Shown: positions 1-12,551 of the stretch, piece after piece | Layout of the letters: every line of letters begins with the position of its first letter | Numbering within the stretch: position 1 is the first letter of the stretch | NCBI GenBank assembly: GCA_003615045.1 | Contig: ML014135.1 | Coordinates: forward strand, 1 to 64,000 | DNA from: Caulochytrium protostelioides | Taxonomy: Eukaryota > Chytridiomycota > Caulochytriomycetes > Caulochytriales > Caulochytriaceae | Direction: 5' to 3' | Length of the DNA: 64,000 nt | Notes under the pieces: generated by a model | Databases searched by the model: none | Told to the model about the DNA's origin: nothing | The model's input: only the letters and a program-made list of their open reading frames with translations | Made by a program: the position numbers and the translations under genes

Positions 1-282
1 AGCCGGGCCCGGCGCGAACGCCGCCGGTATCGCCGGCGCCGGCGCGGGCGCCGCCGTCGCGGGCGGCGACCTCAATGCCAACATTGCCGCCGCCGTCGCC
101 GCGATCCAGCAGTCCCTCGCCGCGGGCGGCGCCGGCGGCGCGGGCGCCGCCGGATCGCCGGCACAGACGCTCCAGCCCTTGCAGGCCTACCAGCCGCTGC
201 AGGGGGGCGGCTACGGCGTGTCGCCTGGCCCGGGCGGCGGCCCGGGCGGCATGATGCCGCGCTACCCGCCGGGCATGAACGT

Positions 283-318
<36 letters not shown>

Positions 319-406
319 ACCGCGGCCGCTCGACCAAGTCACCTGCTTCAAGTGCAAGCAGCGTGGACACTATGCCAACCACTGCCCGAACCGCCATGTC
401 ATGTAA
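1..406 (+). CDS. YTH1: CPSF30/Yth1 homologue, C-terminal part (cut by left edge)
   Basis: This is the 3' end of a gene whose frame (codons from base 2) is open from the window edge to the TAA at 404-406. The last residues form a CCHC zinc knuckle (C-x2-C-x4-H-x4-C, bases 344-385) introduced by RPLDQVTCFKC. This closely matches the end of animal CPSF4/CPSF30, which has RPLEQVTCYKC followed by a GHYANRC segment. CPSF30 is the zinc-finger subunit of the cleavage and polyadenylation factor; it reads the AAUAAA signal and RNA near the cleavage site in the nucleus. Its five CCCH fingers would lie left of the window. The visible part before the knuckle is Ala/Gly-rich with a 10-residue glycine run. 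Saccharomyces Yth1 lacks this knuckle, so the protein resembles the animal form. The identification rests on the knuckle alone. Confidence 0.8.
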
Positions 407-999
407 CCTATTTAAGACGATACCACACTTTCTTCTCACGACGCCTGTGCACGATGAGTCCTGCCCGTGGGGCAAGGGGGCTGCGCCTAGTGCGAGGTTG
501 GCTCAGGCCTGCCGGGGATGGAACAACAAACGCAACGCCCCGCGGCGCTGCCGATCTGGGCGCTGGGCCGGGCGCCATCGGGAAGTGGCGTAGGCGCCCC
601 GGCGTGTCGAGTGGCCTGCCGCTGATCTGAGCGGGCGCCGCCGGCGTCGGCCTTGGCACCTCCGCTTCATATCACCGACCGCGCCGATCCTTGATGGGTG
701 ATCCGCCGCACGGCGACGGTCGGCCAGGTCGTGTCGCGTATGGGTGTTCTCTGCCATCTCTGTCATCTCTGCCATCTCTGCCATCTCTGCGGTCTCTGCG
801 GTCTCTGCGGTCTCTGCGGTCTCTGCGGTCTCTGCGGCTCGATCCCGACTGCTTCATCCGACGGCTTTCTGCAGACCAACCCCCAACCCGCGACGCGCGG
901 CCCGGCCTTGTGGGCACGTCCATCGGGTCGTCCGCCCGACTTCTTTCGGGGCATCGTGGAGATCATCAGCCGTCGTCGCCGAAGCGCGAGGTCACCGCC
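407..999. other. Intergenic and 5' leader between CPSF30 and the supervillin-like gene
   Basis: No gene is recognised here. It holds the CPSF30 3' region, the likely promoter and 5' leader of the next gene, and a 9-bp minisatellite. The frame of the downstream gene stays open through this stretch, with an in-frame ATG at 694, so an N-terminal extension cannot be excluded. The ATG at 1000 has the better context. Confidence 0.5.
749..838 (+). repeat. 9-bp minisatellite, ten units of ctctgcNNt type
   Basis: Ten back-to-back 9-mers: ctctgccat, with one ctctgtcat, and then ctctgcggt repeated, ending ctctgcggc. Because the unit is 9 bp, any frame through it stays open. If translated with the downstream gene it would encode a Leu-Arg-Ser repeat, but it more likely lies in the leader. 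Confidence 0.9.
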
Positions 1000-1514
1000 A
1001 TGAGCGCGGCTGAGCCCTCGCCGCGGTCCAGCACCGGCGGCCGCTCGCTGTCCGCACAAGGCGTCGACCACAGTGGCGACGGCGCGCCGTCCCTGAGCGC
1101 TAGCGCCTCGTCGCGGTCGTTGGTGCTGGCGTCCGCCGTCTCGCCGACGGCGTCATTGCCGCCGCTCTCGCCGTCGCCCACGTCCGCATCGCCAATGTCG
1201 CCGATATCGCCGACGGCGCTGACGGACGCGCAGCGCGCGCGCATGATGGCGGACGCGCAGCAACGCAAAGAGCGCGCGATCCGCGGGATGCAGGCGGATG
1301 TCCGCGCCTCGCGTGAGCGCCTCGTGGCCAGCGACGACGCGCGCTCCCGCGCCGCCTCGCGCCTGAGCTCGCGCGCCAACTCCGTCTGCGGCTCCCGCCA
1401 GGGCTCGCTCCTCGAGCTGGCCCTCGCGCCCGTCGACGGCAGCGCCCCCACGCGGTCCCACCACGGCAGCAGTCCGCTCCCCATGACGGCCGGCGACAGC
1501 GCGGGTGACGATGG

Positions 1515-1573
<59 letters not shown>

Positions 1574-4500
1574 GGCACACGCGCAACCGCAGCGGTTCCC
1601 TCCGGTCGTCGCGGTCCTCCCGCCTCAGCATCGGCAGCGTCACGCGCGTGCGGCCGCTGCCGGCGCCCGTGTACGTGCCGGTGGACGCGACGCCCGAGGC
1701 ACCCGCGGACCAGATTGTGCGCTTCCCGCTGCCCGCCGCGATCACGGCGCCGCTCATCGTCGGCGACACGACGAGCGCCGCCGAGACGCGCCGCGAGCTC
1801 GAGCAGTTCGAGCTCGCGCGGCTCGACAGCAAAGCGCGCCGCGACGCGGACGCCGAGCGGCGCCGCCGCGAGGCCGCCGCCATCCGCGACGCTTACCAGC
1901 AGCTGCCGGCGCCCGCCGGCGACGCGCCGCTGGTGTTGCCGGACCTCCCGCCGGTGCTGCGCCGTGTCCGCAGCGATGCGAGCGCCGATGGCGATGACGG
2001 TGCCGCCTCGGGCGCTTCGTCGGCCGCCGCCTCCCAGCGGCCGTCGACCGCCGCCGCGCCCGTGCGCGACGGCGCCCAGGAGCCCGACGCCGCAGTCGTG
2101 GACGCGGTCGTGGACGCCGTCTTGGACGACGCCGTCATCGACGTGGTCGCGGCGTCCGTCGTCGACGCGACGATGGCCGCGGTCGAGGCCGATGTGGTCT
2201 CGCGGCCCGCCGTCCCTGACCGCGCGGCCACGCCGCCCGTGTCCGCCCCACTGGCCGCATCGCCGGCCGCGGCCGTGTCGGCGCTGGTGTCGCCCGTTTC
2301 GGTCGCCTCGGCCTCCGACGCGCCCAAGCCCCCGCCGTTCACGGCGCTGCCGCGGCCCGCCGTGGCGGCCACGGCGCCCGACGATAATCGGCCCGCCGAG
2401 CACACCGTGAAGGCCAACCCCTTCTTGCAGCGCGACCGCCAGAGCCCAACGCCGGCACCTGCCGCAGATGCCCGCCCGGTCGCTTCGTCGGCGTCGGCGG
2501 CGTCGCCGCTGCCGTCGCCGTCGCCGGACCGCGAGCGCAGCCCCTCGCCCGAGCGCGAACGCATGAGCCCCGTGCTGATGGCGATCCGCGCGCTTGAAGC
2601 GAAGCGGATCGAGTCCGAGGCGAGCGGCGTCGACCGCAGCCCCATTAGCGGGCGGCTGTCGCCGGAGGCCGCCGCGCGGTCCGCGAGTCCGGCGAGCCCC
2701 AAGCGGTGGGCGCCGGTCGCCGCCGCCACGGGCCTCAGCCGTCCTGGCCACGGCGCCGATGCCGCTGCCGCCCCCACGGCCATCGCGCCCGCGGCGACGT
2801 CGCCGGCTGGCAACGCGCTCCGGCTGACCGACATGACGCCGGCGCCTGAGGGGGCCACCGCGATCGACGGCGGCGCGCCGGCCCCGTATCGGACGACGTC
2901 GCTGCGCTCGCCGCAGCGCGAGGCGATGGCGATGCTGGCGCGACAGGCCTCGTTGTCCCGCGGCGCGAGCCGCGTGGATGCCGACGGCGCGGCGGGCCGC
3001 TCGTCCCCGCCGAAGTCCGCGGTGACGTTGCCGTCGGGCGCCGTTGCCGCGTCCGACGGCAGCGGGTTCGATGCGCTGGCTTCCGAGGGGTCGCGGCCCT
3101 TGCAACACCTGCAGCGCGCGCGGCCCAACGCGGCACGCCGCCAGACGCCCTCCCAGCGCGCGACCCTCGTCGGCGCGCCGGCGGCGGGGGCCTCGGGCGT
3201 CGACGCGAAGCCGGCGGCCGCGGCGGATGCGGAGGAACCGGATGGACGCCCGGACCTCGTCCGACCGTCGGAGCTGCGCCAGAGCCCCTTGTTCAGCAAA
3301 GTGCTGCCAGCGAGTCGGGGCGGCGGTGCCGGTCGTGAGAACGGCGGCGTGGGCCCGTGCCCGACGAGTTCGCCGCCCCGGGCGGGTCCGCCGAAGGGCG
3401 GGTTCGCGATGCCCGGGCTCGCCGGCGTACCGAAGGGCAGCTTCGCGCTGCCCGGGCTGTCGCGTGTGGCCCTGCGCCCCACGGCCACGGCCGACGCCGA
3501 CGCGGCCGCGCCGGCGCTGCACGTGAAGCTGACGAGCGCCGCGCTCTCGGCGGCGACGCGGCAGGCCAAGGCGGCGCCGAAGCCGCTCGCGCTGTGGCTC
3601 GTGAAGGGCAAGCGCCGCATGCTCGTGCAGCCGTTGGCGGCGCCGTGGACGCCGCAGCAGCTGCACGAGAGTGACGTCTATGTGCTGCAGGACCCGGACG
3701 CCGGCGCGTACGGCCGCGTGACGGTGCTGTTCGGGGCGGCCGCGGGCGCCGTCAAGCGCGCGAAGGGCAAGGAGGTCGGCCACCGGCTCGTACACCTCGA
3801 GTGGGCCAAGGCCGAGCTCGTCGTGCTGGAGAGCGCGGCCGACCGCGCGTCGCCCGCGGGCGCTGCGTTCTGGCGCTGCGTGGGCGGCGCGGGCGACGGT
3901 TTCGGCGCGATCGCGCCGGCGGCCGACGCCGCGGACGACGTCGCGTGGGAGAAGGAGACAGAGCTCGAGCGCGTGCTCTACCCGTTGGCCGAGCTGGATG
4001 ACGCCGTGCGACCGGACCGCGCGATCAACAAGAACCTGAGCATCAAGCATCTCGCGAGCAACGGCTGCGCCGTGCTCCAGACGCCGTTTCAGCTCTATGT
4101 CTGGTATGGCAAGCAGTCGGAGGCGGCGCTGCGCGAGCATGCGGCCCAGCAGGCCTCGGCCCTGTGCCGCCAGCTCGGCCGCGCGGCCGACGAACTCGTG
4201 CATGTGAACCACATGGGCGAATCGGTGCTGTTCCGGGAGCTATTTCTCGATTTCACGGACGGCGTGACGCTCGAAGTGAAGGCGCGCACGAACGTCGAGG
4301 TGAAGGACCGCTCGCGGTACGTGTACGACCGCGGCGGGTGGAACACCCCCAAGACCCAGGGCCTCGACGTCTACGCGATGCTGCACCCGCCGCCGCCGCC
4401 GGCCTCGTGGGACCGGGCCGAAGACGACGCCGATATCGGCGGCCCGCCCGCCAAAGAGTATGACCGCGGCCGCGTGTCCCTCGAGAAGTGGCGCATGGGC

Positions 4501-5910
4501 GATGCGGGCGCCCGGGTCGACGTGCCCGAGCGCGAGCACCATCTCTTCTACGCCGACGACGTCTACATCCTGCGCTACCGCCACCGCACCGGCCGCGACG
4601 GCAACGAGAAGATCGCCACCGTTCTCTACTACTGGATCGGCGGCCTCAGCAAGCCCATCGACCGCGCCAACGTCGCGTATGCCGTCCGCGCCTTCGACCG
4701 TGTGCCCGAGATGTCGCAGATCCGCGTGTTCCAGAACAAGGAGCCTGCCCACTTCCTGACGCTGTACGGCGATCTGCCGATGGTGGTCTGCGGGCGACGT
4801 GCCACCCGCGCCGGCATCGACCACCCGCCGCCGCTCGTGAAGTGCTACATCTCGGGCGCCGCCGGCGACCCGGATGCGCCCGTCCGCGCCATCGCCGTGC
4901 CCGTGGCTCGCGGCGCGGCTGCCGGCGACGGCCCCATCTACAGTGCGGGCGACGCGTACGTCGCCGTCGACGACGACGGCGCCGTCCTTGTCTGGTACGG
5001 CGCCGGCGCCGTCGACGGCGAGCGCCGGCTCGCCGCACAGGTCGGCCGCCTCTGGGCCACGTTCGCGGCCACCACGCCGCGCGTGATCGAGCAGAGCGAC
5101 CCGCCGCCGGCGGCATGGACGGCCTTCGTCCAGCGCCACGGCATGCGGCTCTGCCCTGAGCTCGGCGCCCTCAAGCGCTCGAACCCGGCGACCTACCGCC
5201 ACCGCTGCTTCCGCGTCTCGCACATCCGCAACGGCCATCCGACCGCCGAGCTCATCGAGCCGTGGGCCGCCGAGGACGTCGTGCCCGAGTCGGTGTATCT
5301 GATGGACCTCTTCTCGCACGTCGTCGTCTACATCGGCGGCCGCGCCACGTTCCGCGACGTCCAGGCCGCCGTCCAGGCGGCGCCGCTGCTCGCCGCGCTC
5401 TGCCGCAAGGAGCAGCCGCAGCGCCAGCTCACGCCCGATCGCGTGCTCGTCGTCGTCCAGGGCAGCGAGCCCGACCTCGTGCGCGCCGCCTTCCCGGTGC
5501 TCGACATCACGGCGCCGCGGCACGACCCCGCGGCCGCGACCGCCGCGGCGTCCAGCGACACGGTCGCTTTCGACGGTAGCGGCGCCATCGGAGGCGGCGG
5601 CACCGGCGTGGGCGCGGCGGCCGCCGCCGCTGCCGCTGCCGCCGACCTGGCGCCGCTGCCACCGCGCGACGCGTATCCGACCAAGACGGTCGCCGACACG
5701 ATCACAACGTTCCAGACGCAGACGTTCCCGCTCGCGCAGCTGAAGGACAAGACGCGGCTGCCGCTGGGAGTCGATCCAACGGCCGTGTACCTGTCGATGA
5801 CGGACGCCGACTTCCATGCGGCGTTTGGCGCCGACATCGACAAGCCCACCTTTGCGCAGTGGCCGCAGTGGCGCCAGACCGCGAAGCTGAAGGAGCTGGA
5901 CCTCTTCTAA
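1000..5910 (+). CDS. Supervillin/villin-like actin-binding protein with gelsolin repeats and headpiece
   Basis: The predicted protein has 1636 residues from the ATG at 1000 (context caccgccATGa). The first ~850 residues are disordered, rich in Ser/Pro/Ala, with a Gly-Asp run coded by (ggcgac)n. From about residue 855 there are gelsolin-like modules. One has an LYVWYGK segment and then VLFRELFLDF; another runs through ADDVYILRYRHR, YYWIGG and NKEPAHFL. These line up in order with the supervillin C-terminal half (VYVWHGK, ILFKEKFLDW, GDTYVIRW, GKEPPCFL). Residues ~1557-1636 are a villin headpiece, with LPLGVDPTAVYLSMTDADF matching the supervillin LPEGVDP and YLTDEDF motifs and a protein end of KLKELDLF. 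Family members bind F-actin at the membrane or cortex. The long disordered N-terminus plus weak gelsolin modules fits supervillin better than gelsolin. An earlier in-frame ATG at 694 would add a Leu-Arg-Ser repeat and is judged less likely. Confidence 0.85.
1518..1573 (+). repeat. (ggcgac)n hexanucleotide repeat inside coding sequence
   Basis: About nine tandem copies of the hexamer encode a Gly-Asp run in the disordered N-terminal part of the supervillin-like protein. Length changes would be frame-neutral. Confidence 0.9.
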
Positions 5911-6911
5911 CGACTATCGCCGCGTCGCGTGTCGTATCCCAGCGTCTTCCAGCATCTTTAAACATATCCAGGCGGACTCGAAATTGTATCCAAATGAACT
6001 CGAGAGCATCTCCCATTTGTTCGACGTCCGCGGGATGTCGTCGTGATCACGTACGGGCTGGATGAAAGGGTCATCGATGCTTGCCTATCACGCTTGCACG
6101 CCATGGAGGAGGGGCGCCTCGCGTGCTCAGCCTTTGCGGCGGGGCCCCAGGGGCTGGGGACATGCGGGAGGCCAGTTCCACCGGCAGCACCCTCCCTATC
6201 GAGCGACGTCCCACTGAGGACGCGCTGTACATGATCATCCGCAGGTGCATCGCTCGGCCCGCCAGAGCCGTGAGACGCGCCGCATATGGTGGACCAGCAG
6301 CCCTACAGCACCGCATGGCGGCTGCGCTCTCCCGAGGGCTCGATCAAGCGACCGCCCGCACGCTCCCGTCTGCTGGACTCCGTGGCCGACCGTGCCGAGC
6401 GGAGTTCGCCACGCATCCCACCGCGGGTCTTGCATGTCCCGCCGTCGCGGCGACCCCGCCTTCCCCACCCTGCGAGAGACAAATCACCACGGCCGCGGCT
6501 GCCGGCGATCATGCCTTCGTGACGGAAGCCTCTTTGCATCCGACTGACGCTGTCGTGCGGCGCAGCTGCCCAGCCGACCGCTCACCGCTGACCTCGGGCC
6601 TCTGGTGCGTCCGGGCATTCATACTTGACTAGACATACTATCCCCCCCCCACCGCTGCCACTGCTGCTGCCGCGAAGAGCGCTGCTGCTGCCATCGCGGC
6701 TCCCGCCACGCGTCTTCAGCACGCTCACGTTCGACGCGCCGTCTCACGTCGATCGTGGGATCTGCGCCCCACATTGTATCGTTGGAGGCCCTTTCTGCGG
6801 CAGCGGCAGCCGTAACAGTCGCGGCAGCCCCCTCCACCCCGAAACCGCTGGTGCGTACCGGATCCGCTCGGCGGCGGCCCCGGAGGCGGTGGCCGAGAGC
6901 ACAGGCCGCTC
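5911..6911. other. 1.0-kb intergenic region, nothing recognised
   Basis: It lies between the supervillin-like stop and the start of the PPR-like protein. Short frames exist on both strands, but none has recognisable domains. A homopolymer of nine or ten C lies near 6645. It presumably contains the downstream promoter, though I see no clear TATA box. Confidence 0.5.
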
Positions 6912-7077
6912 ATGCCGCACGCCGGGCCGCGGCCACGGCTGCAGCTGCCGCCGCGACTCTGGTCGAGGCTCCTGTGGCGGCCGTCGCATGGGCTTCATGT
7001 GGCACCGCGTCTCCCGTGGTCGTCGCGCGCGTGCGCGGCCTCCTCGACCCTGGCGCGCCGCTGGCTGACGGTGGCGC

Positions 7078-7115
<38 letters not shown>

Positions 7116-10100
7116 CCGTCGCCGTCGCCGTCGCCTGCCCACGCCTCCGCCACGTCGCGGCCCGGGCCGACCGAGTCGCCGTCGCCGTCGCGGGCAGCGC
7201 CGAGACCGCCACCGCCGTCGTCGTCGGCAGAACCGCCGGCGTCGTTTATGGACTACCCGCCCCTCAATGAGCGGCTGCACGCGATCTATGCGGCGTACGG
7301 CACGCAGCTGCCGCCGTCGGCGGCGGTGCTGGCCGGCGAGACCGGGCGTGGGATGTCCGCCACCGCTGACAGCGGTGTCGACGGCGACGCGGACGCCGCG
7401 GTCGTGCCGATGATGGCGGCGACGCCCGCTGACTGCGTGGAGGTCCGCCGGCTCCTCGCCGCCGTGCAGGCCCGCGCCATGCCGCCGGCGCCGGCGCCGC
7501 GCGGCGACGACCGCGTGCTGCGCCACCAGACGGCGCAGCTGTGGAGCCTTTACCGCGCGATGGACCCGACGAGTCTCGTGGCGCTGACGTTCAAGGAACA
7601 CTGCGGGATCCTGGCGACGGCGGCGACGGCGATGCCGACGACGCGTGCCGCGCCCGCCGACACGTGGCCGGCGCGTCACGCGCGCGCTCGCGACCGGGCA
7701 CATTTTGTCATCACGACGCTGATTGCTCTTGCCTACTTTGCCACACGGCCGGCCATGCCCGCAGCGCTGCGCCACGTCACCCAGAGCCTGCTGCGCATCG
7801 GGATGGCCGCCGAGGGCGTGCCGCTCATCCTGGAGTACTGGCAGCAGCACGCGGTGGCGCCGGCATGGCTGACGCTCGCGGAGCTGCAGACGCTGACGCG
7901 GTGCGCGAGCCACGCGCACCACGCCGCCCTCTTCCGCGACCCGCCCGAGCGCCACACGGCGGACGGCGATGCTGCGACTGATGTCTCTGCTGGAGACGCC
8001 ACTACGGATCCCGCTATAGACGCCGCTACGGCCGGTGCTACCGATGCCGCGACGGACGCTGCCGCCGAAGCCGCCGCCCAAGCGGCCGATGTGGCGCGGT
8101 TCGGGGTCCAAGTCTTAGAGGCGGCGCTGGTGACGCTGCACTCGGAGCCATCGCTGTCGTCACCGCCGTCGCTGTTCCTCTTTGACCCCGCGGTCCCGCC
8201 TTTGACGCCGACGCCGGCGTCGACCCCGTCCGGCGAGCCGGTGATCTCCCTCTCGGAGCATATCCGCCACCAGCTCGACCACGTCTACCGCCGCCACGCC
8301 GTCGACCCCCGCGATGTGTTTAGCAGGTTGGTGTCGACGCTGATCGCGTCGTTTGGGCGCTTTCTCGACGCGCCGTCGCTGCGGCTCGTGCTGCGCCACT
8401 GCCTGCCGGACGCCGACCCACCGCCTCCATCCTCTGTCATGGCCGGGCCGGCCGCCTCGCGATCGGCACCGCCACTCATTGCCGACGACGCCGCGTACGC
8501 CGGCGACGCCGCCACCGGCACCATCTCCACTCACTCGCCGCCGGCATCGCCCCCATGGACGCCCGTGTTGAGTCTTCTCGCCCACCAGACGCTGTTCTGG
8601 CTGGTCTGCGTGCACCTCGCCAAGGCGCCGTCCGCGTGGCCGAGCCCGCAGGCGTCGGTACCAGTATCGGGATTGGTGTCGGTGTCGCCGCCGCCGTCGC
8701 CGTCGCCAACAACCCCGCCACAGCTACACCCGCTGCTCCCATGGCTGTTCATCATGCTCTGTCAGTACGTGCGGCACCGCGTGCGCCCGCACTTGCCACA
8801 CCGGTGCCTGACGACGGCGGCCATCGAGGCCATGACGCGCGTGGCGCAGGCGCCTGGGGGACTCCATCCCGACGACGCCGTCCGGCTCCACGCGTGCTGC
8901 ACCGCGATCGTTGTCGGCCGCGACCGCGGGATTCTGCCGCTCGACGCCGTCGCTGCCACGGCGTTCGAGCAGCTCCAGGCCATCGTCCATGGCCATCTTG
9001 ACGCGCCGCCGCCTCCGCCTCCGCCGCCTCCGCCTCCGCCTCCACAGCCGTCGCCGCCGCCGCCGCCGCCGCCATCTTCCTCTCGGCCGCTGTCGCCTTC
9101 TTCTGCTTCGCCACTGTCGCCGCCACCTTCTCCCATCAACGCAGGCGGCCGCCGCCGCGGTGAGCCTGTCCACGCGCACACACAGGATCAGGACCGCGCC
9201 ACGCGGGACGCCAGCGTCCCGCCGGCTCCCGCCGCCACGGTCTCCTCGTGGATCACGCGATTCTTCGGTCTCTCCGCTCTGCCGCGGGGCCCGCGCCGTG
9301 GCAGCGCCGCATGGGTGCCCGTGCACGGCGCGCTGCGGCCCTCGGCGCCGGCGTGGATGCCACGCCGCGTGCAGCCGCTGCCGCCCGACCTCTTTGCTCA
9401 TACGGTGCCGCGGCCGCCATCACCGTCATCGTCGTCGTCAGCGGCGGCAAGGCGGTCCAAGCCGTATTGGACGTCGGCGGCGTCGCCGCGGCAGCGCGCG
9501 CCGGCCTTTGGTCCTCTGATGGTGCGTGCCAAGACGATCCAGAACGTGGGGCCCATCCGCGCGACGCCGCAGACCGCGCCCGTGACCCGGTCCGCGCTCG
9601 ACCGCCTCTTCTGGCCCGACGGCGCCGCATACCGCGTCTATGGCGAGCAGTGCGGGCAGCCGCCGTTGCCGCCGATCCGCATCCGCCCCGTAGCGGCGTC
9701 GCCGCCCGAGCCCGGGCGCCAGGGTTCCGCTGACGACGGCGACGTCGTCCCGGAGCGCTTATCAGCGGCGCTGCCCGCGCTCGATACGCTCGTGGCCACG
9801 TGCAACTCGCTGGTCAAGAAGGGGCCCCGCGCGGCGGCGACGGCCGCGGCGCCGTACCTCAAAGCCAACCTTGCGCAGTTCTATACCGCAGACCGCATGG
9901 CGCCCGAGCATATGCAGGCGCTGACGAAAGCCAGCGCCAGGTGGCTCACGCGTGAGCGCGGGTACCTCCTCAGTCTCGAATTCTATGTGCATCTGGTCAA
10001 GGTCCTCGTCCAGCAGCACCCACCGCGCAAGGCCCGCGGCGGCGTCGCCCCGGCCAGTCTCGCGGCACGGCACTATCTGTTGCTCCGGCATCTGTTCGTC

Positions 10101-11120
10101 GTGCTGGAGCAAGCGGCGCGGAACGACGATGCCGGCGCCATCATCCGCGCGAAGCAGCTGATCCAGTTCGTGTTTCCGGGCCCACGCCCGGAGTATAGTC
10201 GGCTTCTCCAGCGCTTTTGCCGCGACGGCCACGTCGAGGCCGCCGCCACCCTCTACCGCAACATCCGCTCGCGCGGCCGCGGCACGTGGACGGCGGGCGA
10301 CGACGCAGTGATGCTTCGCGTCAGCCAGCAGCTGCGCCACCCGAAGGCCGTCGACTACGCTCATGCCGCGCTCGCCTACCAGCACCGTCTGGACCTCGTG
10401 GATGTGGCCTGGGCCGTCCGCCAGTACGTGCACCGTCCGTCCGCCGTGCAGCGCGCCCGGCGCTACTTCAATCTCGGCGTCGCCGACCCGACGCTCGGCA
10501 TGACGGCGCCGGTGGCGCAGCAGCTCCTCGTGCTGCTCGTCCGCGGCCACGCACGCCACGGCGACTGGACGTCCGTGGCGGCATACCTGGCGATGCTCGC
10601 CGACCCCGCCGTGCACGACGCGCTGCTCATCGAGGTCGCGCGCACCGCACCCGGCATGGCCTGCTGGGACCTGGTCCGCGAGCGCGCCGCGCCGCCCGAA
10701 GCCTTCTTCTGGGTCTGGGTCAACGCGCGCCTCATCCATCCGCTCTTCCTCACGCCCCAGGAGCAGGCGGTGGAGACCGGTTCCGCTGCGGCCGACGCCG
10801 GCATGGTCGTAGGGCCGATTGATGCGATTGAGACCATCAGCGCCCGCGACTACGTGGACTTTATTCGCGATGCAGAGGCCTTCAATGCCGCCGTGGCCGC
10901 GTGTACGCGCGCGGCGACCGCGCCGCGGGTGGCGCAACGCGCGGCGCTTGTGACCCAGTATACGGCGACGCGCCTCACCACGCAGGAAGTCGCGCGGCTC
11001 GTGCACCGCATGGAAGTCGACGTCCATTCGGGCCACGATGAAGACGCCCGCGCCCTCTTTCTGGCCCATGCCCAGCGGCGGCGGTGGCCGCCGCCCGGGC
11101 GACCGCCCCCCTTGCCCTGA
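6912..11120 (+). CDS. Putative mitochondrial PPR-like helical-repeat protein
   Basis: A single open frame encodes about 1402 residues. The first ~60 are rich in Arg, Leu, Ala and Ser with no acidic residues (for example LWSRLLWRPSHG), as expected of a mitochondrial presequence. Long Ala, Pro and Asp-Ala low-complexity stretches follow, including a poly-Pro run near 9000-9080. The C-terminal third (from about 9780) is mostly amphipathic helix pairs of 30-35 residues, for example the segment containing SRLLQRFCRDGHVEAAATLY, which has the Leu-x2-Phe-x3-Gly pattern of pentatricopeptide repeats. Fungal PPR-like proteins of this layout (Cbp1, Pet309 and Ccm1 types) bind mitochondrial transcripts and control their stability or translation. 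I cannot assign it to a named family, and no catalytic motif is visible. The ATG at 6912 is the first in frame that gives a full presequence. Confidence 0.5.
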
Positions 11121-11332
11121 GCCGGAGGCGCGACCGTCCTTCACGGCCCTGCATGGACCTCCTCCGGCGTCGTGGCGCTTCTTGGATGCGGGGCCCCGTA
11201 TGGCCGGGGATCCCCCGGCATGTATCCCATCCCATGCATTACCATGTTTGTTTTTGTTTCATGTGATTCCTGATGCTCCATTGCTCCGGTCCTGGGATGC
11301 GCGATCGATCGCTGGATGCCATCGCGCCATCG

Positions 11333-12510
11333 TCATGGCGACGAGGGCTTCTGGCCGAGCACCTGCTCGCGGGTCAGAGCCGGGAGAAGCCGTCCGCGGG
11401 CCTCGCCGAAGCCGAACGAGACGGCTTCGCCCGACGCCGTCGTGCCGCGGCACCGCGCCGTGAGGATCAGCTCGTCGCCGTCCTCCAGGTAGCGCCGCTC
11501 GACGCCGATCCCGTCCGACGCCGCGGCGAGACGGCACGGCTGGGTGCCGTTGTGGCTCAGCTCGAGGAAGCTGCCGAGCTGGTGGAGCGCGGGCCCCGAG
11601 AGCGTGCCGGTGCCGAGGACGTCGCCCGGCCGCAGGTTGCAGCCGTTGATACTGTGGTGCGCGAGCTGCTGCTCGAACGACCAGTACATGTACTTGGCGT
11701 TCGACGTCGTCACCGGCAGCGGCGCCGCGGTCTCGACCGCCGCCGCCTCGGCGGGCCGCAGGTGCACGGCGAGCTCGATGTCGACGGCGGCGCGCGACGG
11801 GTCCGGGTGGACGAGGTATGCCGCGTCGTAGGGCCCCGTGGCCGGCGACCACGGCGCGGCGTCGGCGCCGCGGGTGCCGTCGCTGCTGGGGCCCTCGTCG
11901 GCGCCCCCCTCGTCGATGCCGCCGGGACGGCCCTTGTCGGCGTGCGACGGCAGCGGCACGCGGACGGCCTCGAGGGCCTCGAAGGTCACGATCCACGGGC
12001 TCACGGTGCTGCCGAAGCTCTTGCCCAGGAAGGGCCCGAGCGGGACGGCTTCGTAGGCCTGGATGTCGCGCGCGCTCCAGTCGTTGAGGAGCGTTACGCC
12101 GAAGAGGCGGTCACGGGCGGCGCCGTTGGCGAGCGGCACGGGCGTGCCGAGGGCGTTGGCGGCGCCGCCGACCCACGCCGCGAGCTCGAGTTCGAAGTCC
12201 AGCTGCCGGCAGGGGCCGAAGACGGGCGCCGCGGTCGCCGGGTCCGGCTGGCGCGTCGCGCGGCAGAGGCCCCACGGGCGCCGCACGGGCGTCCCGCTGA
12301 CGACGATGCTGCTCGCGCGGCCGTGGTAGCCGACCGGCAGGTGGACCCAGTTGGGCTGCAGCGCGGCGTGGGCGCCGCGGAAGATCGTGCCGGCGCGCGT
12401 GGCGTGCTCCTTGCTCGCGTAGAAGTCGGTATAGTCGCCGATCTGGGCCGGCAGGTGCATCGTGACCGCGGCGAGCGGCACGAGCACGTGGATGCGAACA
12501 TCGGCCCGGG

Positions 12511-12551
<41 letters not shown>

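Noticed and set aside
1153-4212. 1019-codon open frame on the minus strand
   Set aside because: It is the antisense shadow of the supervillin-like gene; Arg/Gly-rich with no domain. High GC keeps such frames open.
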